From positions 2,046,001 to 2,110,000 of the forward strand of contig NC_026503.1 of NCBI RefSeq assembly GCF_000182925.2: DNA of 64,000 bases, given 5' to 3'. Below, one piece after another: positions 45,404-57,306 of the stretch (its first letter is position 1; every line of letters begins with the position of its first letter). The stretch is from Neurospora crassa OR74A (taxonomy: Eukaryota; Ascomycota; Sordariomycetes; Sordariales; Sordariaceae). Position numbers and translations under genes: made by a program. Under the pieces are notes generated by a model that saw nothing but the letters and a program-made list of their open reading frames with translations, did no database searches and was not told the DNA's origin.

Positions 45404-47176
45404 TCATCGCTGTCTCAACTTGGCTTCGTGCTCTACCCAGAAGTTCTTGCATGCCCTATGTCCCCAGAAGTCGACCCACCACTCACCGAAACTATCCTCG
45501 ACATCAAAGTCAACTCCAGTAACTCGTTCATCCCTTTTGAGGCCGCATATCACACAGGGTTTCGGTGCCGTGGGTACGTTCTTGGCTACATGGACCGGGA
45601 GAGCGAGCTTGAGCTGAGGGACCTTGAGTTTGGTATCCGAGGCGGCATTAGCTGCCGTAACTGTAGAGCGCAGACTTCCCTCTTGCTGGGCCCAGACATC
45701 CAGAACCGCGACAGCACTGTGATCGTCTCTAGCAGACTGAGATTTGTCAACAGTGGCAAGCTTCATTCCTCTCATGCCTCCTGCGGCTGAGATGGACATG
45801 CCCTGCATAAGAAATTTATCGCGTTGCCACCTTTGCTTTCGGCCAGCGATGATCCTGCCCGTCACAGTAGCCAAGGCCAGATAACCGCGCAGAAATATCA
45901 TTGTGGCAGGGTCGGAAGCAACAGCATGCTGCTTGGCCGCAGGCAAACCCTTGATCTTGAGCAGAGTTGTTTTGGAAAGATCGAGGAGCTGGGGCAGTAT
46001 GGAGAGCAAGATAGATGGCGGAGGCACGTTCGTAGGCGGAGGACGTTTGTCAGAGTTGGTGGTTTGGGAAGCAATCCCGACAGCCTGTGGTTGGACTGTC
46101 TCTGTTTCCTCCCAGTCCTTCCATTCTGAGTCAAAAGAAGATTCTAGCTCTGGTTTCTTTGCTGGTGTCTTGGTATTACCAGCCGTCTTTGTCAGTGTCT
46201 TTGTGTGACTGACAGCATGGTCTGCGAACTTATCCCACTCATGCCCGAAACCATCACCAGTACCGGACGGCCAGGCTGTGACCGGGGACGCTTCTCGGTC
46301 CTTGACCTCTTTAGGAAAGCCCGAGGTCACTGGTGTCTTGATCTTGAGCTCCTTGACATCGCTGAGTTTCCGAGCGTGGGACGACGCATACGGAGACTTT
46401 GGCGCTGCTGGATGCAGCGTCTGGGAATTGCCGCCCGATAGGAAAAGGCCAGGGGGCTGTTTCTTGGGTTCTTTCGTGCCGGGACCGGCGGCTGGGACAA
46501 TGAGCGCGGGACTTGAAGTGCCTTCAAAGTCACCGAACTCGTCGTCGTCGTCGTCTTCCTCACCGTCTACCTCCTGGAGCTCAAAGTCATCGGCATCGAA
46601 CAAAACGCTTGGGTCAGCGTTTCGGATAGGCTTAATCACGGGTTTCTGTACAGGCTTGTTGGCGGATGGTTGAGAGCCAGTTGAAGACAAGTCGAGATTG
46701 ACGAGCTTATTCGACACCAGATCAAGCGTGGGGCTTCTGACGCGACCAATTTGGGGCGGTCCAACGTTGCTGGCCGGAGGAGATGGGCTTTGTAAACTTG
46801 CGTTATGGGTGGCGGCAACTTCAAAATCTCCCCAACCGTCCTCATCCTCCACGTCCGGCGCAGCGGGTTTCGGAGGTGCTGGAGCTGGCGATGCGGATTG
46901 GAAACTCTGGAACCCTCCTTGGGATCCTCCCAACGTGCCGAGATCGCCCCATAGACTTGATGTTTGGGGTTGGCTAGGCGGTATCGAAGGCCATGGTATA
47001 GAGACAGGAGCTGGTTGTTGTTGTGGCTGTGGTTGTGGGGGCTTTGGCGGTGGTAAGGAGGTGCTGTTGTTTGATGTCAAGAAGGAAAAGGGGTCGCTGC
47101 TGTTGTTAACCGGATTTGACTGAGAATCTTGATCGTGAGATGAAGCCCCAAAGGCCGCAAAGAGATCGGCTGACAT
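45404..47176 (-). CDS. Acidic-aromatic-motif protein with C-terminal CxxC/HxxC segment (trafficking-type, unknown function)
   Basis: Single exon, 590 residues, starting MSADLFAAFG. The first half is Pro/Gln/Ser-rich and disordered. It carries repeated acidic-aromatic motifs: GWGDFE at 114-119, FGDFE at 214-218 and SEWKDWEE at ~350-357. Motifs of this form (WxxF, DFGDF) are used by aftiphilin-like and other clathrin-adaptor accessory proteins to bind adaptor ear domains. The C-terminal ~200 residues are more ordered: helical stretches (LLSILPQLLDLSKTTLLKIK), then KPCVICGLKRDERV and, ~28 residues later, WGHRACKNFWVEHEAKLRQR. CxxC plus HxxC could bind zinc. A cytosolic vesicle-coat accessory role is inference. 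No kinase or other enzymatic domain is present. Confidence 0.75.
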   Translation of the reverse strand: MSADLFAAFGASSHDQDSQSNPVNNSSDPFSFLTSNNSTSLPPPKPPQPQPQQQPAPVSIPWPSIPPSQPQTSSLWGDLGTLGGSQGGFQSFQSASPAPAPPKPAAPDVEDEDGWGDFEVAATHNASLQSPSPPASNVGPPQIGRVRSPTLDLVSNKLVNLDLSSTGSQPSANKPVQKPVIKPIRNADPSVLFDADDFELQEVDGEEDDDDDEFGDFEGTSSPALIVPAAGPGTKEPKKQPPGLFLSGGNSQTLHPAAPKSPYASSHARKLSDVKELKIKTPVTSGFPKEVKDREASPVTAWPSGTGDGFGHEWDKFADHAVSHTKTLTKTAGNTKTPAKKPELESSFDSEWKDWEETETVQPQAVGIASQTTNSDKRPPPTNVPPPSILLSILPQLLDLSKTTLLKIKGLPAAKQHAVASDPATMIFLRGYLALATVTGRIIAGRKQRWQRDKFLMQGMSISAAGGMRGMKLATVDKSQSARDDHSAVAVLDVWAQQEGSLRSTVTAANAASDTKLKVPQLKLALPVHVAKNVPTAPKPCVICGLKRDERVTGVDFDVEDSFGEWWVDFWGHRACKNFWVEHEAKLRQR

Positions 47177-47830
47177 GATGGGTGTACTTTAGGAGTTGAC
47201 CGTTTTATACGAGGCGTCGTTGGCGTTTGTGTTTGAAGGCGAGACTGTACAAACGCATTTCGTCGTGATGTGTTGAGACTTGAGAGTGATGATGAAATGA
47301 ATGGACGAGGATGCCTGCCGGACGAGGTTCGAGACCTAGGTACGCGACCTTGGTCGTCAACGCGGAAGAGGACCTGGAATAGCGGACAAGTCCGGCCCCA
47401 CCATACACTCCCCTGACCTGACCTGACTGGCCGAGGTGCCCCACCATTAGTTCAGCGCACTCGCACTCTCACAGAGCGCTGAAGAAGTCTTGGCAGCCAT
47501 GAACTGTAACCATCACGCATCAGTAGGTCGGTACCTAGGATCACCCTCTTCAACCTCAAAGTCAGGTTTATACTGACAACGGGAACATCCAGGATTCCCT
47601 TCATCTCGGCATCTTTCTACAACATATTTCAACATCGTTGATGGCGTCGTCTGTGCCCATACACAGCAGAGATACATATACACACTACCTACCGTTTCCG
47701 ACCTTGATCAGCTTTCTATTTGTTTACAACCAACAACTCGTTGATAGCGTCACTTGTCCTGAAGTGACTAGATAAAGTAGCGGATTACTGGGACCGTGGC
47801 ATCTTCGACGTCACATCATTCATCCAAGTC
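47177..47830. other. Divergent promoter region
   Basis: Shared 5' region of the acidic-motif gene (minus) and the TBC gene (plus). Copies of the ACCTAGG-type motif lie at 47333-47342 (ACCTAGGTAC) and 47531-47540 (GTACCTAGGA). No coding gene seen. Confidence 0.5.
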
Positions 47831-50676
47831 ATGAAACCATTATCCGAAGCAAAGTACGTTATGGCCACTCCTCAGAATACCATAACAGCCAACATGCTGA
47901 CCCTGCCCACAGGTCAAGATGGGAAGAGACGATGCGATATAGCTCAAAACCCTCGAGCTTTGCAGATCTCCAGCAGGCCATCAAGCACCACCCCCAAGAC
48001 AGTCCATGCCTGGCAGGTTGCCGCTCCGTCTGTTGGAAGATGCTTCTTGTATTCCGAGACTCGCCAACTGAAAAGTGGGGCGACATCTTGAGCGGATGTC
48101 GCAGTTCCTATGCATCCATCCATGAGAAGCATCTTCGCTTTATCAAGCACCCGGAACTGCTGGCCAAGCTACCTGTTGATCCTCTGGCAGACGACGCCGA
48201 CTCGCCCTGGGAACTGGTGCGCAAAGATGAGCTCATCCGGTCGGAAATCCTGCAGGATGTCCAACGGCTGCCGGATGACCCCCTTTATCACCAAGACTCT
48301 GTCCAGGCCATGATCCTGGATATTCTGTTCCTCTACTGCAAACTCAATCCTGGTGTGGGAGGCTACCGGCAGGGCATGCACGAACTGCTTGCCCCTATCG
48401 TTCATGTCCTCACCCAGGACGCTCTGGACCGAAAGACTGTGGCAGCCGAACAAGAGGTTGGCCCGTTTATGCTTGACATGTTGGACTCGGCATACGTTGA
48501 ACATGACGCTTACACTATCTTCTCCATGCTCATGGCACGCGCAAGCGCCTTTTACGAAGTCGGTAGTGATGCCAATGGCGAGCAAAACACCATTGTCGAG
48601 AAAAGTAGGCACATTCACGACGAGTTGCTTATGCAGGTGGATCCTGAACTTGCAAGCCATCTCAAGGAGATTGAAATCCTTCCTCAGATATTCCTCATCC
48701 GCTGGATCCGCCTTTTGTTTGGCAGAGAGTTCCCCTTCGAACAGTTGCTTGTATTATGGGACACGATTTTTGCTCTCGACCCAAACTTGGATCTGATAGA
48801 TCTCATATGTGTAGCCATGCTACTGAGAATCCGATGGACATGTGAGGACACTCTCTTCTTTGGCACTTTCTGAGCGAAACCAGGCAACTGACACCATGAC
48901 GCGAAAACAGTACTCGAATGCGACTACGCCATGGCTCTGCAACTTCTCCTCCGCTACCCAGTCCCTCCAGACTCTCAAGGCCCTTACACCTTTGTCGATG
49001 ACGCCCTCTACCTACGAGACCATCCTAACCCCACTGGTGGCGCCACCGTCATCTTCAAACACACCGGAAAGCACCCGCTGCTCTCATCAGCCGCTCCTTC
49101 AGTCACTAGCCCAGGTCCACCACAACCGCCAGCCTCGCCCTCCAAACATGGCTTTGGCAGCTTGCGTCAGCGGACTCTAGGAGCCAGATCACCGTTGTCC
49201 TCCTTACAACAACCCGGAGGCGTTGAAGCCTTGCTCTCCGGCGCTGCTAAGAACATGATTGAACGCGGAGAGAAACTGGGCATCAACCGAGCCGTAAGAG
49301 ACGCCATGGGCGAGATCAAAAAGGGTCTTCAGGAAGCTCGCTCATCTAGTAGGAGTACAGCCCCCCGCAGCCCTTTGCGTGACGGATATCTCTACCAACC
49401 ACCGCAACATACGGTCACAAGTATGCAGAAGAGAAACAGACAGCTAGCGACCATGTTGGACGAATCAGTCACCAGCCTCAAACAGCTCGCCGCTTCGGGA
49501 TTAGGGGAAACAACCGACAAGGAAAAGTACGTAGAAGCCGTGGAGATTGCCGCGGCAAAGGTCCAGTTTGTCAAGGCGTGCCTGGAGGACTCATCATTGA
49601 TACTTGATGATTTGGAGGAGTCCGCTCCTGAGCGTGAACCACAAGCACCGTCGTCCCCGACTCCCTCTGCTCCGGCCTTCAACGCCCTCAGCCTGTCGCC
49701 TTCTCGCCACAGGGGTAATACCGATTCAAGGTCACCGACGGTCGCCTTGGATATAACGCCGGTGGTGATGACTTCGTCGATCGTGGAAGAGGAAACGGAA
49801 GCCGAAGTTAGCATATCACAGGCATCGACTGTAAATACCCTACCCCCTGCACCTGTACCAGAATCAACGGTGGAAGCGGATGAACCGCCCAAAACCCCAA
49901 CGGAAATGATGACGCCCGAAAACACTATAAGCAAGCCCCAAACCAGCAACGGCAACGACCCCTCTTCATCTCCCGCCGGCATTCACAAGCCACCAGCATC
50001 ACCGCCCTCAGCCAACCCCATCGAGCCAACACTATCATCACCACCAACCCACCCAGACCCAGTTTCCTCTTCTTCACCCTCGCAATCAGAAACCCGAGAA
50101 CAACAACAGCAACAAGAACAACAACAAGAACAGCAGGAACAACCGCCCCACCGCCCTGAACCCCTCCCCACCCGCTCAACAATAGCCCAATCCTCCTTCG
50201 CCTGGATGCTCGAACCCGACTCTCCTTCTTTCTCCGCCCCTAACTCTTCGTCAACACAGCAACACTATACCAAGAATACCTTCCCCCCACCCCGCTCGCC
50301 TACCACTGCTTTTCCAGATTTAGGTGGTCGTGGTCGACCATCTAGTTCTCACACCTCTAGCCACCCCATCACTGGGACGGGAGGAGGAGCTAAAACTAAG
50401 CCAAGGAAGAAAAGTCTCGGAAAGAGTAGTCGCATGAGTAACGCCTCAAGGGAACGTAATGCCTTTCTTTTTGGCGATGATGATGAGGATGGTGAGGGCC
50501 AGGCTGCGGGAGGAGGAGGAGGGGGAAAGAAATCGGGACTGGCAATGGGGCCGTTGGGGGATGGGATTTTTGGCTTGGAGGTTATCTCGACGAGTAAAGA
50601 GAGGCAACAGGAGAAGGATGGTGGGAAGGAGGGTGATGGGGCGAAAGGAGAAGAGGGAGTGGAGGAAGAGAGGTGA
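47831..50676 (+). CDS. TBC-domain Rab GTPase-activating protein (TBC1D5-like)
   Basis: Exons 47831-47853, 47913-48841 and 48911-50676, 905 residues. Intron 1 (GTACGT...GCTGACC...CACAG) gives MKPLSEAKSRWEETMRYSS. Intron 2 (48842-48910) joins RWT to LLECDYAMALQ. The TBC domain spans ~30-345. Both catalytic fingers are present: the Arg finger in ILQDVQR (Asp123, Arg126) and the Gln finger in GYRQG (Gln161). It should stimulate GTP hydrolysis by a Rab, probably of the Ypt7/Rab7 or endosomal class if TBC1D5-like. The C-terminal ~500 residues are Ser/Pro/Thr-rich with a predicted helix (LLSGAAKNMIERGEKLGINR), a Gln-rich stretch (REQQQQQEQQQEQQEQ) and a basic/acidic tail. The tiny first exon is needed for the SRWEE motif, which begins the domain in related proteins. 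Confidence 0.9.
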
Positions 50677-51194
50677 TGCGGGATACGATGTATGAGCTTT
50701 ACTTATACTCAACGCTGGTGGTTGAGATTTTATTGGCAAGGCGTTTGATCTCGGTAATGCTTCAGAATTGTCTTGGTTTTGTTAATCAACGTGGAGAAGG
50801 CATGACTGCCCCTGCTCCGTCCAATTCGGTGCTGATTATGAGTTTTGACGGTCATGACTGAAAATATATTTCGTTGATCATAGTGTTACAGTTACTTCGC
50901 TGCTCGATTTTGCCTTTCTGTAGGTTCGAGGCGAGATTTCCACAGTAAACTTGGGAGATGGTCGCTATACCGTGAACAATATCAACATCATCCCTCCTAT
51001 GGGTAGACTTGACAACTCCAAAACTGCTCCGAGATCCAAAGATCAGAGACCATCATCGATACGAGCTCGTGGCGTGGACAGACGCTTGCGCCATGTTCCT
51101 CCCATCACTCGAGATAGGCAACCAAATACCAGCGGAGGTAAACACCACAGACCCCATCACTGCCTGATACCATAGATTTACTCCCTGCGCAGCC
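50677..51194. other. Convergent 3' spacer
   Basis: Shared 3' flank of the TBC gene and the dsRBD-type gene. Nothing coding or strongly structured was seen. Confidence 0.5.
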
Positions 51195-52578
51195 TCAAAC
51201 ATCCTCCCAAACAAGGTCCGCCTCCGCAAGCCGTTTCTTCTCAAGCTGGAACAGAAATTCCAGAACTTGCTCACCCACCATCTCCTTGGTGCGCTTCATC
51301 AATAAACCGCTTTCCACTCGCCCGACATGCTCCGGTACCGGCCCGGCCTCGATCGGAAAGCTGGCCCGGCCGCGGAACATGTCCTGAGTCTCAGGAATCA
51401 GCTCGACTTTGATTTGTGGCATTGTCATCCCCAATCTCCTGCACATCTCAGCTATTCGTTGATGGACCGAGATACTATCGTCATGGACGTCAATATCAAG
51501 AAGATTATCGGTGGCTTTCCTACAAATAGGCGCGGCAGCCGGAGGAGGTTTGGCAAGATAGGGTGCCAATGACTTCTCGGTGTTACTCACGGCATTTGGA
51601 TCCGGAGAGGCACCGTTGCTATCGTTATGCGATTCCGATTCCCCGGTCGCGGGAGGCGATGGCGTGGCGGGGATGAAGATGGGCGCAGACACGGTGCCAT
51701 TATCATTAGCGAATCCGTTGCTTTCGACCGGTGCCGTAGGGGTCCGCTGGGGAGTAATGATCGAAGGGTGCACAACCGCAACTTGAGCTGTTTTCTTCGC
51801 CTGCCCGATTTGGGGATTGGCAGGTTTGGGCGTCGCCTTGAAACTGCTGAAAGTCACATTTTTGCAATCTGAGGGCATGTACCTTTGATACATAAGCCAC
51901 TCGATAGCACACTTGGCTGCGTACCGTTTTGCGTCCTTTTTCTTGTTAAATTGCGGGACGTAAGGTGCTCCGGTAATCTCGTCCTGCAATAGACCATTCT
52001 CTTCGCTGGGGAAGAGGATCGGCTCCCAGTCCCTGGTGACTTGAAGTGAGACAAAGCACATGAACCCAACCTTGCCAACCGGATTTTGGTGGCTATCATT
52101 ATATTCGACCACACACTGTTCGGCTTGATGGGCCTGCTGGTATCCTGTGTAGCGTATCTATGAGTAGGAGCCTGTGTAGACACGGATGTACAGACTTACT
52201 CATGAGTAAAGAGACCCAATCAGCTTCGTTAAGGCCAAAATTATGCTTCGTCTTGACAATGGAATTCTTCAGGTCCAGAATGGCTCTCTTCTGGATATCA
52301 GTGAGTGGCTCCGGCTGGGGTAGGGCTTCTTGTTCGGCGATCCAGGCCTTGAGGTCTAGGTATGAGACGGGTTCATCGAAGATGGCCGCTCCGACGGGGA
52401 CAGCAGTGGGAACAGCATTGGGGTGGTGCTTGGCCTTGTCGACTTCCATGGATGTGAACGAGGTTGTTGTTGCCCCGTTAGGTTCGTGCTTGCTTCGTTT
52501 TGGTGGTTCTTGGGCGTGGGGAGCAGAAGATGTTGAATGATGCTTTCGTTTATTAGACTGAGGATTGGAGTCGGACAT
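51195..52578 (-). CDS. Double-stranded RNA-binding-domain-like protein
   Basis: Exon 1 52578-52200, intron 52199-52145 (GTAAGT donor, CACAG acceptor), exon 2 52144-51195; 442 residues. The splice joins WVSLLM to RYQQAHQ. A dsRBD-like fold follows: a first helix/loop (SLLMRYQQAHQ), strands (CVVEYND, GFMCFVSLQVTRDWEPILFP) and the terminal helix KKKDAKRYAAKCAIEWLM, which has the typical KK-x-AK-x-x-AA-x-x-A pattern. The N-terminus is Lys/His-rich with a possible nuclear signal (PPKRSKHE). The C-terminal part repeats a short helical region (VHQRIAEMCRRLGMTMPQIK, then LIPETQDMFRGRASFPIEAG), perhaps a second degenerate dsRBD. Probably binds structured RNA; no RNase III or helicase domain is attached. 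Confidence 0.8.
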
Positions 52579-54310
52579 GGTGCTTTATATCTGATAAGCC
52601 TCAGAACCGGATGAAGGGCTTTGACTGAAGGGCTACCTCAGTGTTTGGTAGAGTTACACGGGCAGCGAGAGTGGGGTAGGTAGACGGACGGGCTTACTGT
52701 GACTGGAGCCAGGCGGGCAAGCAGGCCTACAGACCACTGAGACGACCACTAAGACGCTTTTCACTATGGTTGACTGGACAGAGTCCACCGCGCAGCGCAG
52801 CCTTGTACGCGTGAATGTCGCCAGTCGTTCGTCGACGCGGGGCCTGCAAAGAGATGGTTGGTGACGGAATCCGGGAGTAATATGTGACGAGCCGTTTCCC
52901 GAGGACGTCTTGGAGCTGGAGCGGGTGCAGAATACGCGTAGAGCCGACGGTGGAGCTGCAGCTCTCTCGAGGATACCTCTTGGTGACAGGGCAATGAGAC
53001 TGGAACCTTGCAAGTATTGTAACGAGTGGTGGTGCAGTGCAGTAGGTTGACGCCATAGAAACACATTGACAACAAACTGTTTGATTTGACGGAAGAGAAG
53101 AAGAGAAACTGAAGAACCTGCAAGTGACGTGACACGGAAGGGAAGTATTCAGTTACGTTGTTGGCAATGTCAAGGAAGGAAGGAAGGAAGGTACGGTCGA
53201 AGAACAGCTTCCCTAAAGGAATTGGCGTCGACTCTGGAGGTACTACCGCTCGTAGTCTCGAAGTAGCCCCAGTGTACACAACGAACGGAAAGAAGTTGTC
53301 TTGGTACTTGGGCCTCTGACAGGAGTTTAGGTCTAGTAGCCAATAATCTAGTCTACTAGAGGCAAGATCATGCGGAATCTGGATGAAGCGCCTGGCAGAA
53401 CTGCAGCACGGCGTTTGAGGTCTCCGAGATCAGATGAAAGACCAAGCTGCTGCTTCTCGAGTCGAGGATGTTTAGAAAGAAATCATACATTGCCTCCCTT
53501 CAAACGAGCAAATGGAAGTTGCCTGGTACTCGTACTACTAGACAATATGGAGGTTGCATCTCGGCAGCTGGACTACATATGGTGCTGTGTAGGTAGAGGT
53601 AGGTAGTAGTGTAGAAAGAAGGAGGACGGACTGTTGAGGCTTGCACTTCATCGATGTATTAGTAGATACCTATGTGCCAAGAATGGTCCGTGCATCGCTG
53701 TAGTCGTCATTTCTGGGGTGATAGCCATGAGCTGCCCGCTGCCCGCCGTGCCCGCCCGACCTACTGGTAGAGGTAGCTGCGCCATAGCCGCCCATGGATG
53801 ATACAAGTGCAACGAACAGCATGAACTGAACCTACCATAGACCATGGAAGCAGCAACTGGAACTTGTTGAGAAGAACAAGTCCCATCTTCCACTTGCACT
53901 CGGTTTTGGGTTGTGGCCATCCTCTCCATCGTCGACCTCTGTTTGTGTGTTCCAACTAAGCAAACCAAGCAGAAGCTCTTGTGATCATCATACATACGCG
54001 CACTCATACTTACATGTACGCCATCCCCATTAGCTTTACGTCCACCCTCAATCTTCACCTCTCTTCGCGACTCCCGTCTGTGGCCCTCGACATCTCTCCC
54101 TCTGCCAAATCCGCCCTCGGCCTCTAGTCTCGAAACCCCGCCATTGTGCTGGTCCTGGTCCCGCGAACCCACGTCTCTTGTCTACCTTCGTCTCTTGCTC
54201 GCGTGCAATCACTTGCCACATCCGTCTCAGGTCCTTGACTCTGCGCCTTCCTGTCAACTCTCTGGCTCTACTGCCACCGTCCGCTCAAGCCTAGGAAGAA
54301 ACGTTGCGTC
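52579..54310. other. Divergent promoter region of the dsRBD gene and snx41
   Basis: No coding gene supported. A GGAA microsatellite lies at 53172-53191, and GTAGGTAG-type motifs occur at 52677 and 53588. The ~300 nt before snx41 are pyrimidine-rich. Confidence 0.5.
53172..53191 (+). repeat. AAGG microsatellite
   Basis: Five tandem AAGG units, seen directly. Confidence 0.85.
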
Positions 54311-56466
54311 ATGTGGAACGACGAAGACAACAACCCTTACGGGAGCTTTGAGCGCCGTGACTCTTTTGCTTCCTCGACCAATCCTGCTTCTCCGACCGCT
54401 CGCGATTGTGAGTTTGACCATCTTGACAGCCCATTCTAATTCTGCCATGACCGATTAGTCGGGTGATATATGCCTGGGGGACTTTGCCCATGACGATGGT
54501 GACGCTGATAACGATTGGTACTTGATAGATTCCATAGACGCTCGCTTCCCAACTCCCCAAGATGTTCGGTACGATGCTCCTCTGACGCCCTCGGATGCTG
54601 GTGACGACGAAGTACCCGGTCCCACTTACCCTAGGGAAGCAAGCGATGCTGCGACCGATGACGAGACGGATGACCAAGCCCACGGCGAGCTTGTACCACG
54701 GCGCAAGCCAGGTGGCTATGACAGCAGAATCGAGCAAATGCTATACGAAAACCCCGAGCTGCCCATTTTGATCACCGAGGCAGGCAAAAGTCAGGAAAGC
54801 GGCGGAAGATTTATTGTGTATACCATTAAGACTGGAGTAAGGTTCGGCTTCCCTCGACTAGCTGGCATTGTGTTCGCTAACCAGTCCTTTTGTCTAGGAC
54901 TTGACCGTTCGTCGGCGATATTCCGAGTTTGCGTCACTGAGAGACGCCCTTACGAGACTTCACCCCACGCTGGTCATCCCCCCCATACCAGAGAAGCATA
55001 CGATGGCCGATTATGCTGCCAATCCCACAAATGCCAAACAAGACCAGCAGATTATCGACTTACGAAAGCGCATGCTTGCTGTTTTCCTGAACCGGTGCAG
55101 GCGCATGGAGCAAGTCCGTACCGATGGTGTATGGTGGCGATTCCTAGATCCAAACTCAAGCTGGGTAAGTCACAAGGCCTTTTGATACGGAGCTAATCAG
55201 CCAGCTAACGCAGCCAAAGACGGAGGTACTCCATTCGCATCCCGTGTCCTCCATTCCAAAGCAGATTATGAAGGCGCCTCCCCTGGATCCTGCGAATCCG
55301 ACTGCTGGACACAGCTTCCTTCCTGTGCCAAGTAGCTCGGCCAAGCTGAAAACGTTGCCGACACAAGCTCTCGACAGTGCTGCGGCGGCGTCCCTTGCTC
55401 GGTTTCCACCCGACGCCAACTCCCTCAGCGAGCAAGACCTGGACGCCTATTTCATTGCCTTTGAGACCTCCATCAAGGACCTCGAATCGCTACTCACTGG
55501 ACCGATGGAGAAAGTAAACCGTCGCACGCTGAACCATTTGTCTTCGTTGGCTTCTGACCTTTCAGAACTCGGCGCTCGATACAACGCCTTTGCTTTGTCA
55601 GAGACGGCGCCTACCGTTTCAGCGGCTATTGAGAGGGTTGGACAGGCGGCAGACTCGTCATACATTGCCACGGAAGAGCTTTCCACTTCGTTGAGCGCCA
55701 GTTTTGCCGAACCCATGCGGGAAAGTGCGCAATTCGCCGGGGTTGTACGAAATGTGCTGCGCTATCGGATTCTGAAGAGGGTCCAGCAAGAGATGACGAC
55801 GGATGAGCTCAACAAAAAGAAGGCGCTGTTGGAGTCGCTAGAGAGAAGTGAGGCGGAGGCCAGGAGGATCGATCAATATCTCAGCAGTAGTCAGCAGATC
55901 CAGCCCCCTAGGAGGGAACCGCCGGCGCAGCACCGTAGGGACGGGAGTGGCGAGGACACTGCATCTATCGATTCGGACTTTCCTCCTACGCACAGCGATT
56001 TCTCTCAGGCACCATCTGCTAAGATCGGGGCGCCAGAGCGGACAGGAGGTAGCCCGAGTCATAAGAAGGCGGCGAGCACCTCGATCACGAACAAGATCTT
56101 TGGGCCAATTCGGCACGCAGTTCAAGGAGTGGTGGACGTTGATCCTGAGCGGACCCGGCGTGACACTATTGGAAAGACTAGGGAATCCATCGTGCAACTG
56201 GAGCAAGCACAGATTGCATCGGCCAAGGATGTCAAGGACGCGAGCGCGAGCGTCCTCAAGGATCTAAAGAGGTTTCAACGTGAGAAGGAGGATGACCTCA
56301 AGCGGTACATGGTAAGACCACGACAATTTACAGTATACCGATCACGACCAATTGCTAACTTGGGTCTTAGCTCGCGTATGCCAAGAGCCAGATTGAGTGG
56401 GCAAAGAAGAACCAGGAGACTTGGGAGGAAGCGAAGGCCGAGGTCAACAAGATCAACGAGTCTTAG
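54311..56466 (+). CDS. snx41: Sorting nexin Snx41 (PX-BAR)
   Basis: Five exons: 54311-54407, 54529-54836, 54898-55164, 55214-56311, 56371-56466; 621 residues. All four introns have GT/AG ends and good branch sites, and phases agree throughout. The N-terminus MWNDEDNNPYGSFERRDSF is a hallmark of fungal Snx41. The PX domain spans ~115-225: FIVYTIKTGDLTVRRRYSEF contains the RRYSEF phosphoinositide-binding patch, and LHPTLVIPPIPEKHTMADYA is the Pro-rich loop. The C-terminal half is a BAR-type coiled coil ending LAYAKSQIEWAKKNQETWEE. Snx41 pairs with Snx4 to retrieve cargo such as SNAREs from endosomes to the Golgi and supports selective autophagy. Splitting by introns makes the PX core appear in three reading frames; the joined model restores it. 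Confidence 0.94.
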
Positions 56467-56623
56467 TCGAACAGAGTGGTCCGTTCTCCGAGTGGGTTGG
56501 TTCATATCAAACGTCATGAGGGATGATTTATCATGTGGAGAGTGTACCAACAACTTTCCGGGCGTTGAGGAGATGTCAAAAGGGTTGTTTTTTGTCTTGA
56601 TGACGAATATCAATTTAGACGAG

Positions 56624-56629
56624 AATAAA
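56624..56629 (+). terminator. Candidate poly(A) signal of snx41
   Basis: AATAAA 158 nt after the stop codon, within AT-rich sequence. Fungal signals are degenerate, so the position is only suggestive. Confidence 0.35.
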
Positions 56630-57270
56630 ACATAATGAGAGTCCATGCATTACGACTGATGGAGCAGGACTACCTATTTTCTGATATTTGTCCCTTCATT
56701 TTGTGCAACCCAGGCGGGCATGTTGGACGAGAGGTTGGACGGGTTGCAATGGGCCAGACAGCAGGCAACTACGTAACATGCAACAACGAACCTTGAATGG
56801 GCAGGTTCCACACTTCTTTCAAGGAATCTCGGGGGAGATCTGGAGGTGTAGTGTGGTGGAACGTACCTTGCATAGGCCAGATAGTTCACTTTTTGGACAA
56901 AAGCATGATCGGCATTGGACTGGTGGTTGCTGCCCCTGAGCCTTTGTCCACTACAACTGCATACGGTGGACCTCAAAGGTGAGTGTAAAGACATGGGAGA
57001 CTTGGAATCTGATAATACCGTGTAGACTCGGGGCATCCGTTTTCAAGTTCCGTGGAAATCAGGCATGATCTGTGAGCATACTGTACTGCAACATCCATGG
57101 CCGCCAGAAATTGTATGCAAGACGTTAGTTGACTTCGAATATCCACCATCCAGCGCCTTTCCAAAAAATAGATGAAAAAAGGCAGAGTATAAGAAGAGTT
57201 GAGGTTACAGTTCTCCGGGGTAGCAACAAAACTCCATTTTTAATACTAGTTTTGCGGGCATAATATATAC

Positions 57271-57306
57271 AAATCAGGCATATGCATGTCCGATTATGCC
57301 TGATTT
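57271..57306. repeat. 12-bp inverted repeat
   Basis: AAATCAGGCATA (57271-57282) and TATGCCTGATTT (57295-57306) are perfect reverse complements with a 12-nt loop. Confidence 0.8.

Noticed and set aside
54460-54530. Earlier acceptor (GATTAG at ~54460) for snx41 intron 1.
   Set aside because: It brings an immediate in-frame stop; the acceptor at 54528 keeps the frame and has a good branch site.
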